From contig JAUWIR010000028.1 of the NCBI GenBank assembly GCA_030605265.1, positions 1-15,864 of the forward strand: 15,864 nucleotides of DNA. Reading direction: 5' to 3'. Under the pieces are notes generated by a model. The model did no database searches and was not told the origin of the DNA. It saw only the letters and a program-made list of their open reading frames with translations. The translations under genes and the position numbers were made by a program. Position 1 is the stretch's first letter; each line of letters begins with the position of its first letter. The stretch comes from Pseudomonadota bacterium (lineage in GTDB: Bacteria > SZUA-182 > DTGQ01). Shown one piece after another: positions 6,743-14,435 of this stretch.

Positions 6743-7034
6743 GGGATAACAGGATTGACAAGATAATTTTTTTAATCCTGTCTATCATTTACAAGAACTC
6801 TTTGCCTTTACACTTGATCCCACCTTTATTTTCTCCAAAAATAAGTTCAAGCCTACTCTTGTTTTAGACGGTAATGTTTTTTTGTGATTTCGACTTATGG
6901 CGCATTACCGCCGCCAATTCTATCAATTCCATATATTTCATATATTTCATATAAATTCCATATAACAGTTTCAGATTTGTGATAACTCTTTTTGATTAAC
7001 TGGATTTAAATCATGTTGATCCTGTCATCCTGTC
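6743..7034. repeat. Inverted-repeat element E between tssM and tagF
   Basis: The arm near 6743-6764 contains GATAACAGGATTGACAAGAT. The arm at 7011-7034 is, on the other strand, GACAGGATGACAGGATCAAC and so on: inverted, related copies of an 8-9 base ACAGGATg unit (about 17 of 20 bases match). A shorter hairpin lies inside the left end, where GATAACAGGATT (6745-6756) pairs with AATCCTGTCTATC (6774-6786). The right arm ends 23 bases before the tssM stop. With the tandem 9-mers below, this is all I see in the 358-base gap 6700-7057; there is no supportable gene. Confidence 0.6.
6927..6964. repeat. Tandem 9-base repeat (TTCCATATA type)
   Basis: Four near-identical 9-mers run in the same direction: TTCCATATA (6927-6935), TTTCATATA (6936-6944), TTTCATATA (6945-6953) and, after two extra bases, TTCCATATA (6956-6964). 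The unit length matches that of the other repeat families in this operon's gaps, although this one has no inverted partner that I can see. Confidence 0.7.
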
Positions 7035-7057
7035 AAATATTATTTACATTAGTGAAT

Positions 7058-10000
7058 CTAAAAATCTAATATTATTTTTTGCGGTACTCTTGTTGGAACA
7101 TTTTTCGATAAGAGGAGGACCGGACGGTGACCGTTAAAGTGATATCGAGCCTTAATATATTTTATTCCATACCGATTAAGCATTATCTTTTGGGCTGGAA
7201 ATTCATTAGCGTAAAAGGTTCGTGCTCCATCCTGAAAATCTTCTAAAAAATTACAAAAAGCAAAATCCCCAGTATAGGTTTTTTTACAGGAAAGCTCAGC
7301 TACATCAATTTGAAAGACAACTTTGGAACAGTTTCCCGGAGACCATGAGAAGGTTTTACTGATTGGATAATTAAGATTCACCAACTTTTGCACTTCATCG
7401 CCGCAATAAAGCTCCAGGTGGGTGGCATGAGGTCGTAGACGGGCGCTGGAATTTGCTTCTGTGGGGAGTCCTTTTATGGTTACCGAAAAATTGTCCTTCA
7501 CTGCTTTTTCTGCTTTTGCGCCTTTATTAAGGAAAAAAATGAAGGTATCATTAAAAGGGAGCTGATGCCCTAAAATTTCTTTTGCATAGTACCCTTTTCT
7601 TTGACTTTTCCTCAGGAAGGGTTTTGCTGAGGCGTTGAGATACATTTTTACAAATCCCCCCGGGCCTATGATAAGTTGTTGTAAATCCTTCCATCCGGAT
7701 ATATTTTGGACTTCGGCCAGGACTTTTTCCTCCCATTCTTCTTGTAAATAGTCTCCGGATTCTGCAAGGATATATTCCCACAAAGTATATAAAGGATTAG
7801 CCAGGAGCTGCCAGGCCATCTCTCCAGCGGGATCGGTGTTTCCCAGATGCGCTTTAAGGTTCATTAGTGCGCGCTGGGCCTTATATATAGCTGATTGACC
7901 GGTAGCCTGTTCTTCTTGAAAAACTTGGCAGGCGGTTTGATATGATAAATTTTTTGAATTCAGAGATGGGGTCATCTCTGCCAAAGCGCTTTGATACTCA
8001 TGATAAACCAGAGAGGCCTTTTGTTGGACCTCAAAGGAAAATCCCGCTGAAACTCTATCTGCTCTTCTTTCCAAATTGCTTATTAGGTTTTTCCCTTTAT
8101 TGGCTACTTTGTTTACCAGCCCTTTGTTCTTTGCGGCGGCATCTTTTATTTCCGCCAAGCTTTTCAATTTGCTGAATTGATAAATTCTATTAAGCCAGGC
8201 AGGGGCTTTTTCATTTTCAGAAAAAGGTCCCAATTCTTCAGTCATTTTTTTGATCAGATTTTGATAGGGCCCTTCGGTTTGGGATATTTTTAAAGCAATC
8301 CGCTTTTTTTCTTCCTTGGTTTGTAGTTTTTTGATACCTTGAGGGAAGTTATCACCAAAGGCATACCACGACTGAAGATAAGCTTTTTGATAATAGTTGA
8401 AAAAATTTTCTTTTTGTATTGAAATCACCATAGGATCAGGAAGGGATGATTCGATATCCTTAAGGAAAGATTCAATATGATCTTTTCCCTTTGAGGTATA
8501 GGATGCGGCAATAAGGGGCCCTTCCTCTAATTCATTTCCTCCCCAAAAATCTTGAAGGGTAATGGGGGGAAGGAAGTTATTTGCCCAGGTGATTAACCAA
8601 TTAAGATCTTCTCTTTTTGCCGTCAGGATTTGCACTAGTTTGTCCTGTAAATCCCGGGATTCCACTTTTAATGGGCCAGGTTCCCTACTCCAGATTAAGT
8701 AATATAGATAGAGGGTATTAATAGTGTCCTTCATATCAGGACTAATATTTTCATCAGAGACAAAATTGTAGGATGGTTGGGGCCTTCCTTTTAAAGTATC
8801 AAAATCCTGACTGTCAAGCCGGTTATAAATAAGGTGGATGCGCCGCACCAGGTGTTCTATATGATGCATGGCGAAGGTGTCATCAGGGAGAAAGTTAACC
8901 TGTTGGGAAAGGTTTTTTTCAATTTTTTGATCTAAACGGGCTAATAAACGTGATTGAACTTTTTCACAGTACTTTTTTTTCAGACTGATTTCAACTTTTT
9001 TGCTCTCGTTGAGGCCAAAGGAGGGGACCCACCAATTTTTATTCGACTTTTCCACTTTTAAAACACTTTGACGAAAAAGTTCCAGGGGGCCTATTTTACT
9101 ACCAAAACTATCTATGATTTCTTCTCTTCTTGCTCGGGGTTTGGAAAATTTATCCGAGACCCCTCGCAGGGTTTTCATATTCATGACAAAAGAAAAGCTT
9201 AAAAGACCACAAAGGGCCACAAAAAGTGCAATCCAGGAGGTTATGCCAAGGCTCCTGGTTAATTGCCGCCATTCCAGTGATCGCTGGGTTGGAGCAAATA
9301 ACTGTTTTTCTTTAGGAAGAATTTTGGCAAAGAAATCGTGGAGAAAAAGTCCCTTATTGGTCCCGGGTAATACTTCTTTTTCACTGATAAGGCCAAGGCC
9401 CTCCAGAAAATGAGAAAAAGGAGTACCCTCTTGACGTCCGCTACTAAAGAAAAGACCACGAAGAAGAGGAGTTTCCTGATAAGGGTTTTGCTGAAATATT
9501 TTGGTTAAAAAAGTATTAAGATTTTCCTTTATCCCTTCAACTTCTCCAGGAAATACTAAAAAGCGGGAATCAACAGCTTGTTCAGGATTATGTAAAAGAA
9601 GCAATTGTAAGTCTTTAAGTCGCTCGCTGACAGTTTCAAAGGCTTTATCAAAAAAATGAGTTATATCTTTGTTTAAATCCTGGTTTAAAAAACCCATAGG
9701 TTGATTGAGAGTTTCCTCAGGGAGTTGATCGCAAAATTGGGTCATTCCCAGGATCAAATCGCATTTGGTAATTAAAATATATACCGGGACCTTTATCCCA
9801 AGCACCCTCATCAGCTCGTCAAGACGACGGCGTATGGAGGTGGCCTCTTCCTCTATGGTATCAGCAGTGCCTTTGAGTAATTTATCAGAAGCTATGGTGA
9901 TAATCAGACCATTAAGGGGTTCTTTCTTTTTATATTTGACTAAGAGATTAAGGAATCTTTGCCATTCCTCCTTGTCCCTTTCCTCATCGATTTGAATAGT

Positions 10001-10534
10001 GTACCTTCCGGCCGTGTCTAATATGATGGCCTCCTCAAAAAACCACCAATCACAATTTCTGGTTCCTGAAATCCCTGATGTGCGTTGTACATCCGCAAAA
10101 GGCGAAGAAAGACGGGCGCTTTGAAGGGCTGTGGTTTTCCCTGATCCGCTTTCCCCTATCACCAAATACCAGGGGAGCACATAGAGGGGATTGCCGTGTT
10201 TTTTTAGATGGGATTGCTTTAGCGTAGTAATGGCTTCTTTCCATTTAGCCTGAAGCTCTTGTGAGAGAGATTTTTCCTGGTCGGCTAATTTATTTCGAGA
10301 AGAATTGTCTTGTTCTATAATTTGTTGAACAAATCGCTGTTCTTTATTTCTTAACCAGATTTTTCGAAAAAATAAAAAGCCGATGCCAAGCCCCACAAAG
10401 CCTATAAGAAGAAATATGCCCATCCACCAGGGCCACCCGAGAATAAGGACCATCCCGCAGATAAAAAGAAGCCCTAAGGCAACTCCTGTAATAATCAAGA
10501 ATACTTTTAAAATTTTTAAAAGTGTTTGTTTCAT
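7058..10534 (-). CDS. tssM: TssM (IcmF-like), inner-membrane ATPase-fold channel protein
   Basis: This 1158-residue protein is of normal length for TssM, the trans-envelope channel component joining TssL in the inner membrane to TssJ at the outer membrane. Two N-terminal membrane segments (about residues 10-32 and 36-57) are followed by a cytoplasmic NTPase-like domain. That domain has Walker A GESGSGKTT (127-135), Walker B IILDTAGRY (170-178) and a G4-like motif TKCD (256-259), so it is a Walker-intact TssM. LRGLFFSSGRQEGTPFSHFL (358-377) is a conserved IcmF segment. A third membrane helix lies at about 432-452. The rest is a large periplasmic domain whose C-terminal beta-rich part would contact TssJ. 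The ATG has an AGGAGG ribosome site 4 bases upstream. No frameshift is seen. A 488-base repeat-rich gap separates it from tssL. Confidence 0.98.
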   Translation of the reverse strand: MKQTLLKILKVFLIITGVALGLLFICGMVLILGWPWWMGIFLLIGFVGLGIGFLFFRKIWLRNKEQRFVQQIIEQDNSSRNKLADQEKSLSQELQAKWKEAITTLKQSHLKKHGNPLYVLPWYLVIGESGSGKTTALQSARLSSPFADVQRTSGISGTRNCDWWFFEEAIILDTAGRYTIQIDEERDKEEWQRFLNLLVKYKKKEPLNGLIITIASDKLLKGTADTIEEEATSIRRRLDELMRVLGIKVPVYILITKCDLILGMTQFCDQLPEETLNQPMGFLNQDLNKDITHFFDKAFETVSERLKDLQLLLLHNPEQAVDSRFLVFPGEVEGIKENLNTFLTKIFQQNPYQETPLLRGLFFSSGRQEGTPFSHFLEGLGLISEKEVLPGTNKGLFLHDFFAKILPKEKQLFAPTQRSLEWRQLTRSLGITSWIALFVALCGLLSFSFVMNMKTLRGVSDKFSKPRARREEIIDSFGSKIGPLELFRQSVLKVEKSNKNWWVPSFGLNESKKVEISLKKKYCEKVQSRLLARLDQKIEKNLSQQVNFLPDDTFAMHHIEHLVRRIHLIYNRLDSQDFDTLKGRPQPSYNFVSDENISPDMKDTINTLYLYYLIWSREPGPLKVESRDLQDKLVQILTAKREDLNWLITWANNFLPPITLQDFWGGNELEEGPLIAASYTSKGKDHIESFLKDIESSLPDPMVISIQKENFFNYYQKAYLQSWYAFGDNFPQGIKKLQTKEEKKRIALKISQTEGPYQNLIKKMTEELGPFSENEKAPAWLNRIYQFSKLKSLAEIKDAAAKNKGLVNKVANKGKNLISNLERRADRVSAGFSFEVQQKASLVYHEYQSALAEMTPSLNSKNLSYQTACQVFQEEQATGQSAIYKAQRALMNLKAHLGNTDPAGEMAWQLLANPLYTLWEYILAESGDYLQEEWEEKVLAEVQNISGWKDLQQLIIGPGGFVKMYLNASAKPFLRKSQRKGYYAKEILGHQLPFNDTFIFFLNKGAKAEKAVKDNFSVTIKGLPTEANSSARLRPHATHLELYCGDEVQKLVNLNYPISKTFSWSPGNCSKVVFQIDVAELSCKKTYTGDFAFCNFLEDFQDGARTFYANEFPAQKIMLNRYGIKYIKARYHFNGHRPVLLLSKNVPTRVPQKIILDF

Positions 10535-10602
10535 TCAGCCTCCTAAGCTATCAATCAGGATCACTTGCTGGTCTTAATCAAGTGCGTGCATTTTGTTCAA
10601 CT

Positions 10603-10646
10603 TTTATTATTCTCTCGCCAAGACGCAAAGATCGCCAAGACTTCTT
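10603..10646. repeat. Repeat B, copy 1 (direct copy of 10924-10967)
   Basis: This 44-base sequence containing CTCTCGCCAAGACGCAAAGA recurs in the same direction at 10924-10967, with 40 of 44 bases identical. It also recurs inverted at 10891-10918. The core is a degenerate 9-base tandem (GCCAAGACG/CAAAGATCG type). It lies about 70 bases upstream of the tssM start. Confidence 0.8.
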
Positions 10647-10735
10647 ACTTGATCTCAGTTCTTTATAAATTGCTATACAAGAATCAATAACTATTTTTGG
10701 CATCCTTCTTTTCTTAGGTTACACTTTTTTATTTC

Positions 10736-10801
10736 ACCATGAAGGACATGAAGAGCATGAAGATTTTTTTATTCCTTCTTTTCCTTCATGCCCTTCATGG
10801 T
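10736..10801. repeat. Inverted repeat C (ACCATGAAGG hairpin)
   Basis: ACCATGAAGGACATGAAG (10736-10753) and its inverted copy (10784-10801) match at 17 of 18 bases around a 30-base loop. The left arm continues as a degenerate 9-base tandem of CATGAAGGA type. The hairpin is nested between repeat B copies 1 and 2, so two unrelated repeat families share one gap. Confidence 0.8.
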
Positions 10802-10890
10802 AGATAAAAAAATAAAAGTCATAAGTATAAACTACTTTTCGTGGTGTATGAAAGATGCTCTATTTTTCCTATTTGGTTTTCATTCATATT

Positions 10891-10967
10891 CTTGGCGCTC
10901 TTTGCGTCTTTGCGAGATTAATTTTTATTGTTCTCTCGCCAAGACGCAAAGAGCGCAGAGACTTCTT
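10891..10967. repeat. Repeat B copies 2 and 3, forming a strong hairpin
   Basis: Copy 2 (10891-10918) and copy 3 (10933-10960, extending to 10967 as the direct repeat) are inverted neighbours. They pair over 28 bases with 4 mismatches around a 14-base loop. On the coding strand the hairpin begins about 55 bases after the tssL stop. No U-run follows the stem on the coding strand, so it is not a textbook intrinsic terminator. It could still protect the 3' end of the upstream transcript or reduce read-through into tssM. Confidence 0.8.
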
Positions 10968-10980
10968 TTTTTTTGAATCC

Positions 10981-11020
10981 CGAACCTCATAACTCTGAAC
11001 CCAGAACCCTGAACCCTTGC
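10981..11020. repeat. Short tandem GAACCC-type repeat after tssL
   Basis: Just after the tssL stop the + strand reads as a degenerate array of GAACC(C/T) units, for example CTGAACCCAGAACCCTGAAC. Successive GGGTTC units on the coding strand are spaced by about 7-9 bases. It begins 2 bases after the stop codon. With repeats B and C it fills most of the gap 10535-11022, where I find no gene. Confidence 0.6.
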
Positions 11021-11022
11021 CT

Positions 11023-11700
11023 CTATGGCACTAAAGTCAGCAGGTTTTTCGCAAAACCGGATAAAACAAAATGATAAATAATAAATAAAAGAAAAAATAA
11101 AAAAACCGGACTACCAAGACAAAGCATGGTAAAGGGTGTAAAGGAAAACTTTTTATCCTTGGATGAAACATCATCTGATTCAAAGGAGAAAGCCTCTGGG
11201 AAAAGCTCTCGTTTCCCTAGAGAGGGCAGCCCTATTGAGCTTCCTGTAAGCAACTTCAAATTTGATGTTTTCAGTTGATCAAGAAGATACTGGTCTCCCT
11301 CCTGGCAATAACGCCCGGAAAAGCCTAAGGATAAGCAAAGATAGTAGACTTCTCTCACCTCTCTTTGATGAAGCCCTAAAGCATTCAGTTTCTCAAAAAA
11401 TTCTTCTCCTGCATCGGCAGTTTGATAAAAGAGTCGTTGAAGTTGTTCTTTTTGCCATTTACCCTTATCTTGCCAGGCTGAGTTAAGAATCACTTCATCA
11501 ATCCAGGCACATACGGCAAAACGTGCCTGATCAAAATCCTGTGATGATAGAGAGGTGTTTTTAACCTTTTCTTCGCTTTTTGAAAATAAGCGATTTATGT
11601 CAGCTTTAACCTGATCAAAAGTGGGTTGTTTTTTTTCTGCTGTTTTTTGAAAATAGACGGCATAGGCGATAAGTTCCCTGAAACAATCAGTGAGGTGCAT
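11023..11700 (-). CDS. tssL: TssL (DotU-like), inner-membrane anchor
   Basis: This 225-residue protein is of the IcmH/DotU family. A soluble cytoplasmic helical domain carries ARFAVCAWIDEVILNS (residues 59-74) and VREVYYLCLSLGFSGRY (115-131), both diagnostic for TssL. A single C-terminal transmembrane helix follows (about 189-214). There is no peptidoglycan-binding OmpA-like extension, so anchoring to the wall would need another protein or is absent. TssL dimerises and recruits TssM and the baseplate via TssK. The gene starts 2 bases after tssK; its ribosome site GGGAGG lies within the last tssK codons, indicating coupled translation. The stop is TAG, followed immediately by repeat sequence. 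Confidence 0.96.
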   Translation of the reverse strand: MHLTDCFRELIAYAVYFQKTAEKKQPTFDQVKADINRLFSKSEEKVKNTSLSSQDFDQARFAVCAWIDEVILNSAWQDKGKWQKEQLQRLFYQTADAGEEFFEKLNALGLHQREVREVYYLCLSLGFSGRYCQEGDQYLLDQLKTSNLKLLTGSSIGLPSLGKRELFPEAFSFESDDVSSKDKKFSFTPFTMLCLGSPVFLFFLLFIIYHFVLSGFAKNLLTLVP

Positions 11701-11702
11701 CT

Positions 11703-13094
11703 TTAAGACCTCCCTACAATCATTAATTCAGCCGCCAGGTCCTCTGGGGCATCATCCCAATAAAGGGCAAGGTTGCGATTTTTGACAACGTAATCCCATA
11801 GCTCATCGTGGTGATCAATTTTAAAGTAAAGACAATTTGCCCTTTTGGGCAGCTCTTGAGGCGGTGTGGAGAGATGCTCGATCTTTATTCCGGGAAGGGA
11901 CCGGGCAATAAGGATCGGTAAGTATTCTCTTGCATTCATTTTAGCGATACTTTGCAGGGATTGAACAGCCTCCTGTGGATCAGTTTCGGTTTTAATAACC
12001 AGATAAAATCGTTTGGCCCCTTCAAAAAGGGCAGGGGGTAAATCAGCAGTAAAATAGGTGCCGTCAAAGGGCATTTGAATAATATACTCCGGACCGGCAG
12101 TGATTTCATCTAAGAGACGAGTGATCAGATTTTGAGCCGAGGAAAAACAAGCCCAAAGAGATTGATGATTATAATTTGGGAGAGGACCTGATCCGTCTTC
12201 AGTTTCTCCCAGTACTTTAATTCTTTCTGAAAAGGAGGATAATTCCCCGATTAATTGGCGAAGAATTCCATAAACCGCCCATGGATGTATAGTTTGGGCC
12301 TCTAATACATGAAATAAAAGCGGGGTATACCTGTTGATCGACCTGAGGGCAAGAAGATAGACCATATCTCTTGCTCCGAACTCGGCTGTGTGAATTCCTT
12401 TCTGCCTTTTATATTCTTCAAGTTGACGACCACGGGAAGCAATCTGGTCTCTTATTTCCTTGATGATTTTTAAAAGACCCTCAGAGCCTGAAAGTGTCAA
12501 GGAAGGTGGGATAAAACTCTCTGAAAAAAGTATTTCATCTGCGCTTTTTTCTAATTGGGCAATAGGGAGGAGAAGATAGTCTCCCAGTTGGTCTTTTTCC
12601 TGCTCCCAAAATATTTTTAGTACATAGTAGAGCCTCTTCACCTCTGCAGGGGGCCCGCCTTCATGTAAATCTTTGATCTCTTCGGGGTCGGTGGAAGTTA
12701 CAAACCGGGTGGTTACTTCGGAAATTTTTTCTAAATTTGATAGGACCGTTACATTTTCAGCATCCTGCTGTATTTTTTTAAGACCAAGATAAATGTTAAA
12801 AGGTTTTCCCCCTTCGACCCAGGCATCCTCAAAAGAACGCGCACAAATAACGGCATTCTGCGGCAGGGAAACAAAGGTCCCGTCAGGGAAAAGAAAGTTC
12901 CCTTGAAGGAGATTAAAAGAGAGCGTTCCTATGGCAGCCTTTTGAACTTCAAATCCTGCAGTGCCCCAAAAATGAGGCTGGAGATAATCATGATAGGGGT
13001 TAAAAAGGGCCTGTAAGGAAAGCTCTTGCAGCTGAAAATGCTGCGGTTGTAAAAAAAGACCCTGGTGCCAAAAAATAGGTTTTTGAATATCCAC
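11703..13094 (-). CDS. tssK: TssK, baseplate-to-membrane-complex adaptor
   Basis: This 463-residue TssK (ImpJ/VasE) has the hallmark N-terminus: W9 followed by GLFLQPQHFQ (residues 12-21). The long middle part has the family pattern, including RSINRYTPLLFHVLEAQTIH (in the four-helix bundle). The C-terminal domain ends with YFKIDHHDELWDYVVKNRNL and ALYWDDAPEDLAAELMIV. TssK is a cytoplasmic trimer that links baseplate TssFG to TssL and TssM. The start is GTG at 13094-13092, with a GGGGG ribosome site a few bases upstream. It overlaps the tssJ stop by one base (TAGTG), so it is translationally coupled to tssJ. Both length and sequence look intact. Confidence 0.97.
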   Translation of the reverse strand: MDIQKPIFWHQGLFLQPQHFQLQELSLQALFNPYHDYLQPHFWGTAGFEVQKAAIGTLSFNLLQGNFLFPDGTFVSLPQNAVICARSFEDAWVEGGKPFNIYLGLKKIQQDAENVTVLSNLEKISEVTTRFVTSTDPEEIKDLHEGGPPAEVKRLYYVLKIFWEQEKDQLGDYLLLPIAQLEKSADEILFSESFIPPSLTLSGSEGLLKIIKEIRDQIASRGRQLEEYKRQKGIHTAEFGARDMVYLLALRSINRYTPLLFHVLEAQTIHPWAVYGILRQLIGELSSFSERIKVLGETEDGSGPLPNYNHQSLWACFSSAQNLITRLLDEITAGPEYIIQMPFDGTYFTADLPPALFEGAKRFYLVIKTETDPQEAVQSLQSIAKMNAREYLPILIARSLPGIKIEHLSTPPQELPKRANCLYFKIDHHDELWDYVVKNRNLALYWDDAPEDLAAELMIVGRS

Positions 13095-13672
13095 TATAAG
13101 CCCCCATTAGCCTGAATTGACAAAGGTCCTAAAGAAAGTTCAATATTCATTGGCCCTGGTTTTAGGAATTTTTCCGGTCTTTGGTTCGGTAAATATTTTA
13201 TTTCTTCAATGATTGGTATGGGTAAAAGCCGAATGATATTCTCTTTTCTCAGCTGATAATACCCTGCCACCAAGCCTATGTACTTGGCCCCTTCTGCTCG
13301 GTCTAAAGAGGTATTTAATTCTTGGCCCGGCTGGATGACTAATTTTTTGTAACTGGCCACACTGGCGTCAAATCGATTACATTCCAAAAGCTTACTTAAT
13401 CCTGTTTGGTCCTCGGTAAAGCCTTGAAAAATATTGGGACTGGTAAGCTGATACACACAGATGACTAAGGTATAAGCCTTTCCTTGATAAAGATTTAGCT
13501 GAGGATCAGCTTTTAATTTTAGGTGAACGGCATCTTTTTCATACTTCCATTCAGCGGGTTTGGCAGGTCCAGGTTCATACCTCCAGGGATCTGTTCTCTT
13601 TTGACAGCCGTATGAGCAGGCTAAAAAAACTACTATCTGTAGAAAAATTAATACCTTATACCTTTTCCCCAT
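13094..13672 (-). CDS. tssJ: TssJ, outer-membrane lipoprotein
   Basis: This is a lipoprotein of 192 residues. The start chosen is ATG at 13672, because a clean AAGGAG ribosome site lies 6 bases upstream and a signal peptide begins right there (MGKRYKVLIFLQIVVFLAC). A start at 13717 would add 15 charged residues in front of the signal. The lipidated cysteine is either C19 (after FLA) or C23 (after SYG); neither lipobox is ideal. The mature part has the TssJ beta-sandwich pattern: LVICVYQLTSP, a FQGF-LLECNRF segment, then YKKLVIQPGQE and AKYIGLVAGYYQL. TssJ sits at the inner face of the outer membrane and binds the periplasmic end of TssM. It begins one base after the preceding stop. Confidence 0.93.
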   Translation of the reverse strand: MGKRYKVLIFLQIVVFLACSYGCQKRTDPWRYEPGPAKPAEWKYEKDAVHLKLKADPQLNLYQGKAYTLVICVYQLTSPNIFQGFTEDQTGLSKLLECNRFDASVASYKKLVIQPGQELNTSLDRAEGAKYIGLVAGYYQLRKENIIRLLPIPIIEEIKYLPNQRPEKFLKPGPMNIELSLGPLSIQANGGL

Positions 13673-13673
13673 A

Positions 13674-14435
13674 TTATCTCCTTTTTTCCCTATATATTTT
13701 TTGACAGGTTTTCTCAAATTCTCTTAAAAAATCCTCTTTAGATCGTTCTGAATTTAGCCAGTGTAAACAGGTTTGGTATTTTTGTTTATACAATTCAAAA
13801 AGCTCGGCCTTTCGCAAGGGGCCTATTTTAAACCTTCCCGGGGATTCCGCTTCCAGCCGCTCAGGGGCTATCTCCTGTAATATTTGCCCTATTTTTGTTT
13901 GAACTGATTGAGTAAAACTTTGATGAGAAATTAAAAAGGCCTCTTTGATTTGATCCAGATAATTTTGTAAAGAAGTGAATTGCGTATCATCATGGATCTC
14001 CTCGAAGGAGGCGCCTATGATGTGTCTAATTGTCTCAAGTTCGGTTTTTCTCCCAAAGAGAGTTGAATTAATAAGCTCAATAATTTGGTTAAGGGTATTA
14101 AAGATAATGTTTAAAGAGGGTGCTAATTTTTCCATTACTTCAGTTGAAGAAAGGTTTTTTAGGGGGATTTCTTCCCCTAGTAAAAGGCAAATGAATCGCG
14201 AAAATTCATTTTCTTCCTTTAATTCTTCATTTTTCAATTCAACATCTTCTGAGAGCCCTTTGGTCTGAAAGCTTTCAGCCAGTTTTTCTAAAAGAAGCAG
14301 TCCTTCGGAACAAGAGAGGTTTTTCAATTGTTCTTCAAGATACTTTTCAATTATTCCTTCAACTCCCGGTGTGTGAGATTGATGGATATTTTTTAGGTCC
14401 TTTCTTAGTTCTTCTAAAGAAAGTTGAGGGGTCAT
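13674..14435 (-). CDS. TagH-like C-terminal domain protein lacking an FHA domain
   Basis: This 253-residue soluble, helical protein resembles the C-terminal domain of T6SS FHA proteins (TagH/Fha/VasC). The matching pattern runs from about residue 100. A helix around MEKLAPSLNIIFNTLNQIIE is followed by GRKTELET and by the segment FLISHQSFTQSVQTKIGQIL (167-186). IAPERLE (189-195) matches the 'LdPe.LE' signature, and KAELFELYKQKY (209-220) matches the 'WelYre.y' end motif. The usual N-terminal phosphothreonine-binding FHA fold is absent; residues 1-95 are instead a charged helical region. Its ATG overlaps the previous stop (ATGA). It probably acts with TssK/TssL in assembly or its regulation, but that role is inferred from the domain and context only. 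Confidence 0.65.
   Translation of the reverse strand: MTPQLSLEELRKDLKNIHQSHTPGVEGIIEKYLEEQLKNLSCSEGLLLLEKLAESFQTKGLSEDVELKNEELKEENEFSRFICLLLGEEIPLKNLSSTEVMEKLAPSLNIIFNTLNQIIELINSTLFGRKTELETIRHIIGASFEEIHDDTQFTSLQNYLDQIKEAFLISHQSFTQSVQTKIGQILQEIAPERLEAESPGRFKIGPLRKAELFELYKQKYQTCLHWLNSERSKEDFLREFEKTCQKIYREKRR

Noticed and set aside
6735..6770. Promoter upstream of tagF (TTGTCA, 16 bases, TAAAAA)
   Set aside because: The -10 box matches only 4 of 6 bases, and the -35 lies within repeat element E. This is too weak to call.
10891..10960. Intrinsic terminator after tssL
   Set aside because: The stem is strong but long and imperfect, and no U-rich run follows it on the coding strand. It is better described as an inverted repeat of unknown function.
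10603..10967. CRISPR array
   Set aside because: Repeats are few, degenerate, partly inverted and unevenly spaced; there are no regular spacers and no cas genes.
10788..10976. 62-codon plus-strand open frame in the tssL/tssM gap
   Set aside because: It is made largely of repeat arms (families B and C), has no ribosome site and opposes the operon.
13673..13717. Longer tssJ starting at 13717
   Set aside because: It would put 15 charged residues before a clear signal peptide. The internal ATG at 13672 has a good ribosome site and directly follows the upstream stop.
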